64,000 nucleotides of DNA from an uncultured Bacteroidales bacterium (GCA_944320415.1 CALUHJ010000017.1:24523-88522), one strand, 5' to 3'; shown: positions 35,571 to 45,513, counted from the first letter of the stretch. Notes: a model not told the origin generated them from the letters alone. Made by a program: numbers and translations.

Positions 35571-35928
35571 AGTGCAACATCTGTAAGCCGAGTTCTGTCA
35601 GCCTGAAACCAGGCCGTTCTATCATTAATCTAGGACCTGCCTCGCGACAGGCCTCAAACGACCTACCCCTCGGAGCGGACGAGCAGCCCTTGATTCCGAT
35701 ATATTTGGTCTTTCAACTCATAAGGTTTACCCACCCGACCTATCGCTAAGCCGGGTTGTGAGCTCTTACCTCACATTTTCACCCTTACCTTTGCAGGCGG
35801 TTGTTTTCTGTGGCACTCTCTGTCAGGCTTTTCCCAAACCTGCCTACCCGTTAGGTAGTATGATGCTCTGTGTTGCTCGGACTTTCCTCCCGGAGACTTG
35901 TCTCCCGGCGATAGAACGATGTTGCACT
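35571..35928 (-). ncRNA. rnpB: RNase P RNA
   Basis: The catalytic RNA that matures tRNA 5' ends. On the minus strand the conserved CR I sequence GAGGAAAGTCCGAGC lies near the 5' end (35875-35889). ACAGAAAACAACCGCC lies mid-molecule (about 35796-35811), and the 3' part has the GCCGAGTTCTGTC-type element. The outer P1 helix is a perfect 11-bp pairing of 35571-35581 with 35918-35928. A T-rich run (35558-35570 region on the opposite sense) follows the 3' end as a terminator. It begins 8 bases after the typA stop, so it may be processed from the typA transcript. Confidence 0.92.
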
Positions 35929-35935
35929 ATGTCTT

Positions 35936-37753
35936 TCACTGTTCTTTCTGGGCGGCGTTGGCTGCTCTTTTCCTTGCCGTCTCGTCCAACAGTATCTTTC
36001 TTATTCTCAGATGATGCGGAGTGATTTCAAGATATTCGTCCTCCGCTATGTATTCCATCGCTTCCTCCAACGAGAACTTGACGGCAGGCGCAATGTTGAC
36101 CTTTTCGTCCGCTCCCGCCGAACGCATGTTTGAAAGCTTCTTGGTTATCGTAAGGTTGACCACTATGTCGTCGGGTCTCAGACCCTCTCCCACGACCATT
36201 CCTCCATACACTTCCTCACCCGGAGAAACGAAGAAACGACCTCTGTCCTGCAGTTTGTTTATAGAGTATTCTATTGCGGGACCTGTCTCCTTGGCTATGA
36301 GGGCTCCCATCCTTCTTCCCGTCATCTCTCCCTTCCAAGGTTCGTAGCCCTTCAGTCTGTGTGCCATTATGGCCTCTCCTTCCGAAGCGGTGAGGACGTT
36401 GTTTCTCAACCCTATAAGGCCTCTGGAAGGTATGGTGAACTCTATGTGGGATCTGTCGCCCTGCGGCTCTATGGAGTTTATCTCTCCCTTGCGGTTGGTG
36501 ACCAGTTCTATCACCCTGCCCGAGAACTGTTCGGGAACGACTATCGTCAACTGCTCAACAGGCTCGCACTTCTGCCCGTCGATTTCCTTGATGATTACCT
36601 TTGGCTGTCCGACCTGCAGTTCGTAGCCTTCCCTCCTCATGGTCTCTATCAGTATGGAAAGATGCAGTATTCCGCGTCCGTAAACGATGAGCGAATCGGG
36701 CGAGTCCGTCTCCTCCACTCTCATTGCGAGGTTCTTTTCAAGCTCGGCGTAAAGACGTTCCCTCAAGTGGCGTGAGGTGACATACTTTCCGTCCCTGCCG
36801 TAGAAAGGAGAGTTGTTGATGGTGAAAAGCATGCTCATCGTAGGGTCGTCAACCTTTATTGGCTTGAGCGGTTGCGGCTCTTCGGCATCGCAAACCGTAT
36901 CGCCTATGTCGAAGTTCTCCAGTCCGAGCACGGCACATATCTCGCCGGCCTGAACAGGCGTCTTTATCTTTTCCTTTGCCAATCCTTCGAATACATACAG
37001 CTCTTTAATCCTTGAGCGTATCATCTCCCCGTTCGGCTTAGCGAGCACAACGTCCTGGCCTGCCACAAGGCTGCCGCGGTGCAGCCGTCCGACGGCTATA
37101 CGTCCCACGTAGGAGGAATAGTCCAAAGAGGAAATCATCAGCTGTGTGTTACCCTCTTCCGCCCTGTATGGCGGAATGTGTTCTATTATCTGGTCGAGCA
37201 GGTAGGATATGTCTTCAGTCGGTTTCTGCCAGTCCTCGCTCATCCAGCCCTGCTTTGACGAGCCGTAAACGGTAGGGAAATCCAACTGGTCTTCCGTTGC
37301 GCCGAGGTTGAACATAAGGTCGAACACCTTTTCCTGCGTATCGACAGGATTGCAGTTGGGTTTGTCCACCTTGTTGATAACCACTATCGGCTTGAGGTTC
37401 AGCTCTATTGCCTTTTGAAGCACGAAACGCGTCTGCGGCATTGGGCCTTCGAAGGCATCGACAACGAGCAACACTCCGTCGGCCATGTTCAACACTCTTT
37501 CGACCTCTCCGCCGAAATCGCTGTGACCCGGAGTGTCTATTATGTTTATCTTGTAACCTTTGTAGCGTATGGATACGTTCTTGGAAAGAATGGTTATTCC
37601 CCTTTCCCTTTCGAGGTCGTTGTTGTCCAATATCAGTTCCTTTGTTTCCTGATTGTCCCTGAACAGTTTGGCCTGGTAAAGCATCCTGTCCACCAAAGTA
37701 GTCTTGCCATGGTCAACATGGGCTATTATCGCAACATTACGTATGTTCTGCAT
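35936..37753 (-). CDS. typA: GTPase TypA/BipA
   Basis: A ribosome-associated translational GTPase of the EF-G type. The 605-residue protein has G1 [15 protein letters not shown] (about 11-25), G2/G3 with [16 protein letters not shown] (about 73-88), NKVD (about 128) and the TypA-specific C-terminus ([48 protein letters not shown]). Length is standard. It follows alaS by 17 bases and precedes rnpB. Confidence 0.96.
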   Translation of the reverse strand: MQNIRNVAIIAHVDHGKTTLVDRMLYQAKLFRDNQETKELILDNNDLERERGITILSKNVSIRYKGYKINIIDTPGHSDFGGEVERVLNMADGVLLVVDAFEGPMPQTRFVLQKAIELNLKPIVVINKVDKPNCNPVDTQEKVFDLMFNLGATEDQLDFPTVYGSSKQGWMSEDWQKPTEDISYLLDQIIEHIPPYRAEEGNTQLMISSLDYSSYVGRIAVGRLHRGSLVAGQDVVLAKPNGEMIRSRIKELYVFEGLAKEKIKTPVQAGEICAVLGLENFDIGDTVCDAEEPQPLKPIKVDDPTMSMLFTINNSPFYGRDGKYVTSRHLRERLYAELEKNLAMRVEETDSPDSLIVYGRGILHLSILIETMRREGYELQVGQPKVIIKEIDGQKCEPVEQLTIVVPEQFSGRVIELVTNRKGEINSIEPQGDRSHIEFTIPSRGLIGLRNNVLTASEGEAIMAHRLKGYEPWKGEMTGRRMGALIAKETGPAIEYSINKLQDRGRFFVSPGEEVYGGMVVGEGLRPDDIVVNLTITKKLSNMRSAGADEKVNIAPAVKFSLEEAMEYIAEDEYLEITPHHLRIRKILLDETARKRAANAAQKEQ

Positions 37754-37770
37754 TTTGTTCCGTTTGGTTT

Positions 37771-40383
37771 TTATTCAAGTACGTTTCTCTTTATCTCTTC
37801 CACGGCGGCAAACAGTCCCGAAGCGTCCTTTCCGCCTGCGGTAGCGAAGTGTTTCTGTCCGCCTCCACCACCTTTGATGTGCTTTGCGGCCTGACGTATC
37901 AAGGCTGCGGCATCCTTGCCCTGCGCAACAAGGCTTTCGCCGAGCATGAGGGTAAGGCCGACCTTGCCGTCCGTCTCTCCCGAAGCGATGAAGCATAGAT
38001 CGGAATAAACATCCCTAAGTCTGAAAGCCATGTCCTTAACAGCATCCGCCCCTATAGAGTCAGTGTTTAGCTCTATGAGGCTAATCCCTTCTTTATGAAC
38101 GGCTTGTTCCTTCAGCTTGTCAACCATCAAGGCGACTTTTTCCTTTTGGAAACGCTCCAGTTCAGCCTTCAGTCTGGCATCCTCCTCTATCATTTTCTTG
38201 ACGGAGTGCAACACATTCGGACTTGCGGCAAAGAGAGAACGCATTTCCTTCATCATGTCAACCATCGCGTTGAAGTATTCCTCGCAAGCCTCCCCGCTTA
38301 CCGCCTCTATACGTCTTACGCCTGCGGCAACGGCCGTCTCGCTCATTATGTTTATCATTCCAATCCTTCCAGTGGAGGATGCGTGAGTACCTCCGCACAA
38401 CTCTATGCTCTGACCGAAGCGTACGCAACGAACCTTGTCGCCGTATTTTTCCCCGAACAAAGCCATCGCTCCCATGTTCCGTGCCTCCTCGATAGGGATA
38501 TCCCTGAACTCTTCCAAAGGATAGTCCTCGCGTATTGCGGCATTGACCAGACGTTCCACCTGTCTTATCTCCTCTTCCGTCAACTTGCTCGGATGAGAGA
38601 AGTCGAAACGAAGCCTGTCTTCATTTACATACGAACCCTTCTGCTCTACATGATTGCCAAGGACCTGTCTCAAGGCATTGTGAAGAAGATGCGTTGCGGT
38701 ATGGTTGGCCTCTATCGCCCTGCGTCTTTTACTGTCAACGACAAGGGCAAATTCGGTCTGAAGGTTCTTTGGAAGCCTTTTCACTATATGAACGGTGAGT
38801 TTGTTCTCCTTTTGTGTGTCTATGATTTCTATGCGTTCCTCTCCGTTGTCCATGTATCCGCGGTCTCCGACCTGGCCTCCCATTTCGGCATAGAAAGGAG
38901 TGCGTTCAAAGACAAGCTGATACAGTTCGGCATTCTTGGTGACCAGTTTCCTGTACTTCAAAAGTGACGACCTCGTTTCCAAGACATCATAGCCCAGAAA
39001 GTCGCCCGAACCGCCATCTTCCACCAGTTCGACCCAGTCGCCTGCCGTACTCTTGGCCGCATTGCGCGAACGCTCCTTCTGCTTTTGCAGGTTGTCCTCA
39101 AAGGCTTTCATATCAAGTCCGTAACCTTTTTCCCTTGCCATCAGTTCCGTCAAATCGACCGGAAAACCATAAGTATCGAACAACTCGAAAGCAAAGTCCC
39201 CGTCTATCACTCCCGATTCCGTCTCGGAGACATATTTTTCAAATTTTGCTATTCCGTTGGACAAGGTACGCAGGAAGGACTGTTCTTCCTCCCTTATTAT
39301 CTTATCTATCAACGTTCTTTGTTTTACAAGTTCCGGATACTGCTCTCCCATCTGTTCGGTCAAGACCCCTACAAGTCGGTACATGAAAGGTTTGTCGAAG
39401 TTAAGGAATGTATAGCCGTACCTTACGGCCCGTCTCAATATTCTCCTTATTACGTAGCCTGCCTTGGCGTTGGATGGCAACTGACCGTCTGCAATGGCGA
39501 AAGCGACAGCACGTATGTGGTCCGCACATACCCTCATGGCAGTATCTTTCTTTGCATCCGTACCGTATTCCACGCCGGCCTGTTCGGACAAGGCGGAAAT
39601 CAGTGGACGGAAAACGTCCGTATCGTAATTGGAACGCTTGTTCTGCAACACCATGCAAAGCCTTTCAAATCCCATACCCGTGTCTATGTTCTTCTCCTTC
39701 AAAGGCACAAGCGAATGATCAGCCAAACGGTTGAACTCCATGAAGACAAGATTCCATATCTCTATGACAAGAGGATTATCCTTGTTCACAAGGTCCTTTC
39801 CGTCTACGGCCTTGCGTTCCTCCATGCTGCGAAGATCGACATGTATCTCCGAACACGCGCCGCATGGACCGGTTTCCCCCATCTCCCAAAAGTTGTCCTT
39901 CTTGCTGCCGAACAATATCCTATCCTCGGCAATCCATTCTTTCCAATATTCAAAAGCCTCTGTGTCCGCCTTCAAACCCTCCTTCTCGTCTCCTCCGAAC
40001 ACCGTAACATATATTATGTCCTTGTCTATGCCGTATTCCTTTGTCAACAGCTCCCACGCATAGGCTATGGCCTCCTTCTTGAAATAGTCTCCGAAGGACC
40101 AGTTGCCCAACATCTCGAACATGGTATGATGATAGGTGTCGTGCCCAACCTCTTCCAAATCGTTGTGTTTACCGCTCACACGCAGACATTTCTGACTGTC
40201 CGCCGCCCTGTCGTAAGGCTTGTGCGTATTGCCAAGAAAAATATCCTTGAACTGGTTCATGCCCGCATTGGTAAACAGAAGCGTAGGGTCGTTTTTTACG
40301 GTTATCGGCGCCGAAGGTACTATCTGATGTCCCTTGGAAGCGAAAAAATCAAGAAAACGTTTTCTTATCTCTTTGGATGTCAT
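37771..40383 (-). CDS. alaS: Alanyl-tRNA synthetase
   Basis: Charges tRNA-Ala and edits mischarged Ser/Gly. ATG 40383 gives 870 residues (MTSKEIRKRFLDFF); a TTG five codons upstream is less likely. The class II catalytic core (FASKGHQIVPSAPI, FTNAGMNQFKDIFLG), the editing domain with HTATHLLHNALR (metal-binding HxxxH, about 563-574) and CxxxH in ELCGGTHASSTGRIG, and the C-terminal GGGGGQKHFATAGG motif are all present. A TAACTTTG promoter element lies 43 bases upstream. Confidence 0.97.
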   Translation of the reverse strand: MTSKEIRKRFLDFFASKGHQIVPSAPITVKNDPTLLFTNAGMNQFKDIFLGNTHKPYDRAADSQKCLRVSGKHNDLEEVGHDTYHHTMFEMLGNWSFGDYFKKEAIAYAWELLTKEYGIDKDIIYVTVFGGDEKEGLKADTEAFEYWKEWIAEDRILFGSKKDNFWEMGETGPCGACSEIHVDLRSMEERKAVDGKDLVNKDNPLVIEIWNLVFMEFNRLADHSLVPLKEKNIDTGMGFERLCMVLQNKRSNYDTDVFRPLISALSEQAGVEYGTDAKKDTAMRVCADHIRAVAFAIADGQLPSNAKAGYVIRRILRRAVRYGYTFLNFDKPFMYRLVGVLTEQMGEQYPELVKQRTLIDKIIREEEQSFLRTLSNGIAKFEKYVSETESGVIDGDFAFELFDTYGFPVDLTELMAREKGYGLDMKAFEDNLQKQKERSRNAAKSTAGDWVELVEDGGSGDFLGYDVLETRSSLLKYRKLVTKNAELYQLVFERTPFYAEMGGQVGDRGYMDNGEERIEIIDTQKENKLTVHIVKRLPKNLQTEFALVVDSKRRRAIEANHTATHLLHNALRQVLGNHVEQKGSYVNEDRLRFDFSHPSKLTEEEIRQVERLVNAAIREDYPLEEFRDIPIEEARNMGAMALFGEKYGDKVRCVRFGQSIELCGGTHASSTGRIGMINIMSETAVAAGVRRIEAVSGEACEEYFNAMVDMMKEMRSLFAASPNVLHSVKKMIEEDARLKAELERFQKEKVALMVDKLKEQAVHKEGISLIELNTDSIGADAVKDMAFRLRDVYSDLCFIASGETDGKVGLTLMLGESLVAQGKDAAALIRQAAKHIKGGGGGQKHFATAGGKDASGLFAAVEEIKRNVLE

Positions 40384-40425
40384 AGTTTCGGTTTTCAAAT
40401 TGTTAATCCCTTTGATTCAAGCCTG

Positions 40426-40433
40426 CAAAGTTA
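40426..40433 (-). promoter_or_regulatory. Probable alaS promoter (-7 element)
   Basis: TAACTTTG on the minus strand, 42 bases before the alaS ATG. A TTG at the normal spacing is not evident. Confidence 0.5.
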
Positions 40434-40630
40434 CGGAAATTCTATAAAAAACGCTGAACAAAAAGAGATAAATCATGCCAAAAGACCTATGCATCTTGTA
40501 TTGAAATACGATATAGCAAGAATTGAGAAACCTTCTCCAAAACAGTTTATATGTTGGATAATATTCGTCAAGTAATCTAATAATCTTTGATTCTACAAAA
40601 GGCTATTATAATCAAAGTTTGACAGATTAC
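40434..40630. other. AT-rich intergenic junction between alaS and the DUF262 genes
   Basis: No convincing gene. Short open frames on both strands (for example LLDEYYPTYKLFWRRFLN on the minus strand) read like protein but lack starts, so a decayed gene fragment at the left edge of the acquired block is possible. TAAATCATGCCAAAA (40471-40485) recurs upstream of groES at 56348. Confidence 0.3.
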
Positions 40631-42529
40631 TTATTTCAAACTTTCAAGTAATACACTCTCCATGTCAGCAGCATGTTTTTCTATGTCGGAAGTTTCCCAA
40701 TTACGTTTACTTTCACATATATCCATCATCAGTTTTTGTTTTATGCTGTCTATCGTAGACTTTTTGTAAAAATCAGTTTTCTGAATTGGAGAAAAATTGC
40801 TCAGTTTAGAATTTTTACTAGCACTAATTAAACATAAGTTTCCAAAACTATGCAGATGTTCTTCATCCATTGGTTCAAAGTTTTCCATAGGATGTTGAGG
40901 ATAAAAATGTTCCACTGAACTTCTTGATGTAAAAACAAATTCTCGATGGTAACCCCTTAACCAAAGCTGCATATCTAAATAATTAAAATAGAATATATCA
41001 ATATTTGCATTGAAACGAGGAAGTATCAATTTATCAGGACAAATATTATACGGTTTGCCTTCATTTTTAAAAATGATTTGATAGTAGTCCAACTGCTCGC
41101 TGCTTGAGCGAATAAATCTATCAAGCATATATGCATGAGAAAGTCGGTTTAGGTAGTCATACAGTCCATATCCATCATCATGATCTGACAAATACAGCAA
41201 CGCAGCACATAGCCAATGTTTATAGCTCTGACTTGGTAGCGAAACATGAAACATAGCTTGAATCATGATATTTTTTTCTTCTTCTTTATCGTGATAAGTA
41301 TTGTTATAACTATACCCTTTTTCTTGTACTTCCAATTTTAAGATATTCCATTTTCCAGTCTCTTTGTTATCTACAAAGTCGCGTTTGATAATGTATTTGT
41401 CAAATAGGAAGCGCAGTTTCAACAACTGATATATAAATTGCTTAACAAACACTGTATTTATTTTCTTTTCAAAAATATCAAGCAGTCGTTTATCATCTAG
41501 AGGAATATCGGTTTTACTAATAACTCTGAATACGTGAAGGAGAAAATTCGGAAAGTTGATAACTGAATGAAATCTATCCTCATTTCCAGAATACTTATCT
41601 TCTTTATCCCTATTAGAGCTTATTTGATCTATATTTGAATCTTTACCTATTACATCTATTATAGAAAACGGTTCTTCTTGTTGTTCCATCTTTTCAACAA
41701 ACCGAACAAGTTCATCAAAGTCACGAGCCTTCAATGTATTCATGTCATTTGAAAAAATAAGTTGGCGGAGTTTTGTATCACTTATCCCCATCTGTACATA
41801 ATGATTCATATCCGAGCAAGCCTCCCATATACGATTAGCCAACCACAAAGCTTTGGTATCCCCCTTCAAAGCTTCAAGCATACGAGCTTTCAGTATTTCA
41901 TGTTTTTCTAACTGCTCGCCACGTGTGTTCATTATTTCAAAATAATGACTCATGACAGTGTCTGATGGTAGTAATACCCTTGTGATAATTACATTATCAA
42001 AAAAATATTTCTTGAATTTATCATAGCGTTCTACAAACTCTGCTTCTTCCTCTGCCAAGCTACATCCAAATACAGTTTCCATTGTGGGTTTCACATCATC
42101 ATACATTTGTTTTATATAAGCATCTTCAATTGATAATGGATCGACATGCTCATATAATTGCTGAAGCGAAGATGATGCTTTTTCACGTAATTGGTAGGCA
42201 AGGTTTACACCATTAAACCAAGGAAATGGGTTACGTTTCTTTTCAATCTCATTCTGCAAGGCACATAGTATAATATTAATAGTTGTAAGGCGTTGTTGTC
42301 CATCAATCGTTTCATAAAGGTTCTGAGAGGTTTTATATACCACAAGTGTACCTATATAATAGTTACGGTCTTTTTTGTGTGTGTTAAGACAACTATCCCA
42401 TACATCTTGTACAAGTTGCTGAAGATGGGTCTTTTCCCATGCATAGTTACGCTGGTAGATTGGTATAATATATTTATCTCCCTTGGAGAATAGTTCTTTT
42501 AAGGAGAACATGTCTGAATTATTCAACAT
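40631..42529 (-). CDS. DUF262-DUF1524 protein (GmrSD-like nuclease candidate)
   Basis: 632 residues. The N-terminal DUF262 (ParB/Srx-like) fold is marked by IIPIYQRNYAWEKTHLQQLVQDVW (about 21-44), the nucleotide-site motif ETIDGQQRLTTINIIL (about 74-89), and FEIMNTRGEQLEKHEILKARML (about 198-219). The C-terminal region has the HNH-type DUF1524 pattern: SSVEHFYPQHP (His about 540) and HSFGNLCLISASKNSKLSNFSPIQK (about 561-585). In GmrSD-type enzymes these two halves use NTP and cut modified DNA. The gene overlaps the upstream DUF262 gene by 11 bases and is AT-rich. Defence is inferred, not shown. Confidence 0.82.
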   Translation of the reverse strand: MLNNSDMFSLKELFSKGDKYIIPIYQRNYAWEKTHLQQLVQDVWDSCLNTHKKDRNYYIGTLVVYKTSQNLYETIDGQQRLTTINIILCALQNEIEKKRNPFPWFNGVNLAYQLREKASSSLQQLYEHVDPLSIEDAYIKQMYDDVKPTMETVFGCSLAEEEAEFVERYDKFKKYFFDNVIITRVLLPSDTVMSHYFEIMNTRGEQLEKHEILKARMLEALKGDTKALWLANRIWEACSDMNHYVQMGISDTKLRQLIFSNDMNTLKARDFDELVRFVEKMEQQEEPFSIIDVIGKDSNIDQISSNRDKEDKYSGNEDRFHSVINFPNFLLHVFRVISKTDIPLDDKRLLDIFEKKINTVFVKQFIYQLLKLRFLFDKYIIKRDFVDNKETGKWNILKLEVQEKGYSYNNTYHDKEEEKNIMIQAMFHVSLPSQSYKHWLCAALLYLSDHDDGYGLYDYLNRLSHAYMLDRFIRSSSEQLDYYQIIFKNEGKPYNICPDKLILPRFNANIDIFYFNYLDMQLWLRGYHREFVFTSRSSVEHFYPQHPMENFEPMDEEHLHSFGNLCLISASKNSKLSNFSPIQKTDFYKKSTIDSIKQKLMMDICESKRNWETSDIEKHAADMESVLLESLK

Positions 42530-44342
42530 AACGCAGTTGTTTCATTAAGTTTATGACTTTATCATTTTTTTTCTGATTATCTGAAATATCATTATACTTG
42601 AACATAGGTACAGACCACCTTAAAATATCATTTGGCTTGACACTATTATGTAGCATTGAGAAAAAGCTCTCACTTTCATATCCTCGAGCAAGATTGTCTA
42701 TTGTTGCAAGCTTTATAGTGTGCGATCTAAGCCTTTTACCATAAGCCCAAGCAAATATAATGTCCATGGCTCTCTTCAGATTATTTTCCCCAAATTTGTC
42801 GTAATAGAACAGACAAGCAGCATCAAACAATAACCTGATGTATTTGTCGCCACTACCACGATTTAGGCTATTGACGGCATCCATTACTTCAGAATTTATA
42901 TCACACATAATAGTGTATAATTCGTCTACCTTGTCATGATAATATCTAATCATATCAAAGAAGAGTGAACCATTAATAGTCACTTGATCTATTTGATGAG
43001 GATATTCTAGTTTATTTCTATCTAAACGTCTAGCTATATCTTGATTATATAGTGCAGTATAGCATTGTGCAATAGTAAAAATTTTTTGATACGGAAGTTT
43101 GTTTTCATTAGCGTTTAATCCCTTGAAAGTGCCAACGTCCTGACTTGTGAAGTAACGTGCTTCTTTTGCCTCTATCCAATGTTTTATCCGATAAAGCATC
43201 AAAAATAAAGCTTCAAGTTTATTCGTTGTATAGTTTTCCCAAGTAATAAGATTCATCTTATCTTCTTCACTCATATTATCAATAGCACGAAGATGAAAAG
43301 CTTTCAGTAAATCGTGTGGTGCGAGTTCCTTTCCTCTAGCATTTTGTGAGTCGAAAAACTGAAAAGATTCCGATATATCATACAAAGTGATGACAACGAA
43401 CTTGCATTTATCAAGCAAAAACATGACAGTCTCTTTTGTAAAGTCAACTAAACGATGACGGATTACTTTGAGATTTTCAATAATATGTTTTTTTGTTAGA
43501 AAATCATTAAATTGTCTTTTTTCAAGAAATTTAGTAATAGAAATCTTTAGTTCTTCATTAAATATTTGTGAATACACTTCTTCGTTCATCAATTGGTAAA
43601 GAAGAAGTGAAATTGTTATTATACGTTGTTGACCGTCAACTATATTTAGTTTTTCATTTTTTATATCCTCACTGTGCAACACGAGCGTACCAAGACGATA
43701 TTCACTATAATCCTTAAAGTACAATATGTCATCAATGAGCTGATTGACGTTTTTCTGACTCCATTTATAAGGACGTTGGTAATCAGGTATTGCAAATTTA
43801 TCAAAACAAAATTCTGCAATGGATTGGATTTGATGCTTAGGTTTACTATAAACAACTTCTTTCTCTTCTGTTATTTCGAGAGAAACATTAAAATTATTAC
43901 ATGATTCCGTTTCTCCTATGTCATCATAAAGTTTAAGTTTTTTAATAATATTGCTTACAACATCGTATGTTTCTTTGTATATTTCATCAAATGAAGTCTT
44001 TAAAGAGTCCAAGTCTTCTATTTCACTCTCTAACCTTAGAAGTCCGCGTTGTTTTCCGAACCATCTATGCCAACCTAATTTATCGTTATTTTCAAATTCA
44101 TATATAGTTTCTTTACGAATTCTATCCAAATTGGCATCTTCAGATGTATTTTCGAAATGAAGTTCCCAATAACCATTGCGATACTCATAGTGTATTGTGT
44201 TATTCCAACATGTTGGCGTAACTTGTATATAACGATAACAATGCCATTTTTTACCGATAAGACTGTCTACTGTTGCTGATATTTTACACTTTTCTAGGTG
44301 ATTAGTAATTTCATCAACTAAATAATCATATATTAATAGCAT
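42519..44342 (-). CDS. DUF262 protein with unassigned N-terminal domain
   Basis: 607 residues. The first ~175 are not DUF262: a compact domain with KKWHCYRYIQVTPTCW and IHYEYRNGYWELHFEN (about 30-65), then a helical connector. The ELHFE sequence resembles the end of some PD-(D/E)xK-like domains, but I cannot name it. DUF262 follows: FAIPDYQRPYKWSQKNVNQLI (about 181-201), NIVDGQQRIITISLLLYQL (about 226-244), FFDSQNARGKELAPHDLLKAFHL (about 327-349). The remaining C-terminal part is helical, with no DUF1524 His motif. It is probably the sensor/NTP partner of the downstream nuclease-bearing DUF262 protein, with which it overlaps by 11 bases. Confidence 0.78.
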   Translation of the reverse strand: MLLIYDYLVDEITNHLEKCKISATVDSLIGKKWHCYRYIQVTPTCWNNTIHYEYRNGYWELHFENTSEDANLDRIRKETIYEFENNDKLGWHRWFGKQRGLLRLESEIEDLDSLKTSFDEIYKETYDVVSNIIKKLKLYDDIGETESCNNFNVSLEITEEKEVVYSKPKHQIQSIAEFCFDKFAIPDYQRPYKWSQKNVNQLIDDILYFKDYSEYRLGTLVLHSEDIKNEKLNIVDGQQRIITISLLLYQLMNEEVYSQIFNEELKISITKFLEKRQFNDFLTKKHIIENLKVIRHRLVDFTKETVMFLLDKCKFVVITLYDISESFQFFDSQNARGKELAPHDLLKAFHLRAIDNMSEEDKMNLITWENYTTNKLEALFLMLYRIKHWIEAKEARYFTSQDVGTFKGLNANENKLPYQKIFTIAQCYTALYNQDIARRLDRNKLEYPHQIDQVTINGSLFFDMIRYYHDKVDELYTIMCDINSEVMDAVNSLNRGSGDKYIRLLFDAACLFYYDKFGENNLKRAMDIIFAWAYGKRLRSHTIKLATIDNLARGYESESFFSMLHNSVKPNDILRWSVPMFKYNDISDNQKKNDKVINLMKQLRYVE

Positions 44343-44410
44343 ATGAGTATTATTAAGAGTATTTATTTACAATTTTCCATTTCATTCCCTGCACAACATT
44401 TCCACATTAC

Positions 44411-44427
44411 TACGTCAAAGTGACGTA
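44411..44427. promoter_or_regulatory. Palindromic operator candidate upstream of the DUF262 genes
   Basis: TACGTCA-AAG-TGACGTA, a perfect 7-bp inverted repeat with 3-base centre. It lies between the DUF262 promoter (44453-44484) and the first DUF262 start (44342), where a bound repressor would block transcription. The adjacent WYL protein is the obvious candidate binder. Confidence 0.6.
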
Positions 44428-44452
44428 AGCTTTAGAAACACAGAGCCGTTTG

Positions 44453-44484
44453 CAAAGGTACACTATTTTGTTAACAACACTCAA
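44453..44484 (-). promoter_or_regulatory. Promoter of the DUF262 gene pair
   Basis: On the minus strand TTG (44482-44484), 21 bases, then TACCTTTG (44453-44460). It lies in the gap between the WYL gene and the DUF262 genes, giving the pair its own transcript. Confidence 0.7.
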
Positions 44485-44516
44485 TTGTTTTCATTAAAAA
44501 AAACTTAATTCGTCCA

Positions 44517-45491
44517 TCATTTTCCTTTTTCTTCATAGTATGACATAAGATTCTCTGCAAAGAGAAGCATCTGTTTACGTACCGACTCCGGTTCCACTAC
44601 CTCTATCTGGTCCGCCTGCGCCAATAATACCTGATATAAATCGTATGTCGGACATACGTTAAGCTCGAAATAGCTTGCTTCATCATCTTCGCGTTCTGTC
44701 AATTCACGTTGTGATTCATGTAGCGGGAGCGTTCTTAGATAGTCCGGACCATTGTCATATGCCTTGACAATTATTTTGATTGGTCCCTCTTCCGAACGTA
44801 TTACACCGCAACATCCACGGAAGTATTCGTTTATGTCAAAACCTTCATTCATGTGAAATGTAGCTTCCACAGGATAGCAGTCCATAATGCGGTCAAGCGC
44901 ATATACATAATATACATCTTTCGGACGGTTGCCTCCATCTGCCTTGTTCTTTTCCACATTGCATTCAGAATAGTACGGACTGCGCGCCAATACATACCAA
45001 CGGCGTTTTACCACCTTCAAATAATACGGTTCAATATCAAAATCGCAGGCTTCTGCTTTTCCAAAACCATGATGGGTAATATGCAACACCTGATTGTTAC
45101 GCATGGCATCCGTAATGACATGAAGCCACTTATGACCGGAAGGTATATTTTCGAAAATTATACGTCCTTGCAGCTTTCTGTCAATCTGTATTTGGTTCAT
45201 TGCACTGTAAGAGTCGATAAGCCAGATACGCAAGTTGTCTCTCTCCAAATCCTCTTTATTGCTTATGTAATATTTATATCCGCCTTTTATATCGCAAACT
45301 ATATCCACATCGAAAATGTCAAAAATAGCTTTACGATGATTATGAAATGTACGAAGAGGAATATTGTCATCTTCTCCGTAACTCAACCCGCTTTTACGCC
45401 AAAGGGAATTGATTTCCTCGTATGTCAGACGGTCGTAACGCCTGAATTGTTCTATCAGCCATACATAACGACCGAATATGTTTGCTGCCAT
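44517..45491 (-). CDS. WYL-domain transcriptional regulator
   Basis: 324 residues. N-terminal winged helix (about 1-60: RYVWLIEQFRRYDRLTYEEINSLWRKSG then PLRTFHNHRKAIFDIFDV). The WYL domain follows (about 125-205): HITHHGFGKAEACDFDIEPYYLKVVKRRWYVLARSP, where PYYLKVVKRRWYVLA corresponds to the eponymous motif. The C-terminal extension (about 250-320) is the WCX-type region. WYL proteins sense nucleic acid or nucleotides and often control defence loci. It is upstream of the DUF262 pair on the same strand and has its own promoter. Confidence 0.85.
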   Translation of the reverse strand: MAANIFGRYVWLIEQFRRYDRLTYEEINSLWRKSGLSYGEDDNIPLRTFHNHRKAIFDIFDVDIVCDIKGGYKYYISNKEDLERDNLRIWLIDSYSAMNQIQIDRKLQGRIIFENIPSGHKWLHVITDAMRNNQVLHITHHGFGKAEACDFDIEPYYLKVVKRRWYVLARSPYYSECNVEKNKADGGNRPKDVYYVYALDRIMDCYPVEATFHMNEGFDINEYFRGCCGVIRSEEGPIKIIVKAYDNGPDYLRTLPLHESQRELTEREDDEASYFELNVCPTYDLYQVLLAQADQIEVVEPESVRKQMLLFAENLMSYYEEKGK

Positions 45492-45513
45492 AAGTGATTG
45501 TTTATCATCATTG

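Noticed and set aside
39085..40575. A 496-codon open frame on + opposite alaS
   Set aside because: Antisense to a strongly conserved synthetase, low-complexity translation rich in Phe, Tyr and His, no motif.
40434..40630. A decayed integrase or transposase at the left edge of the DUF262 block
   Set aside because: Short protein-like stretches exist but no catalytic motif, direct repeat or attachment site could be identified.
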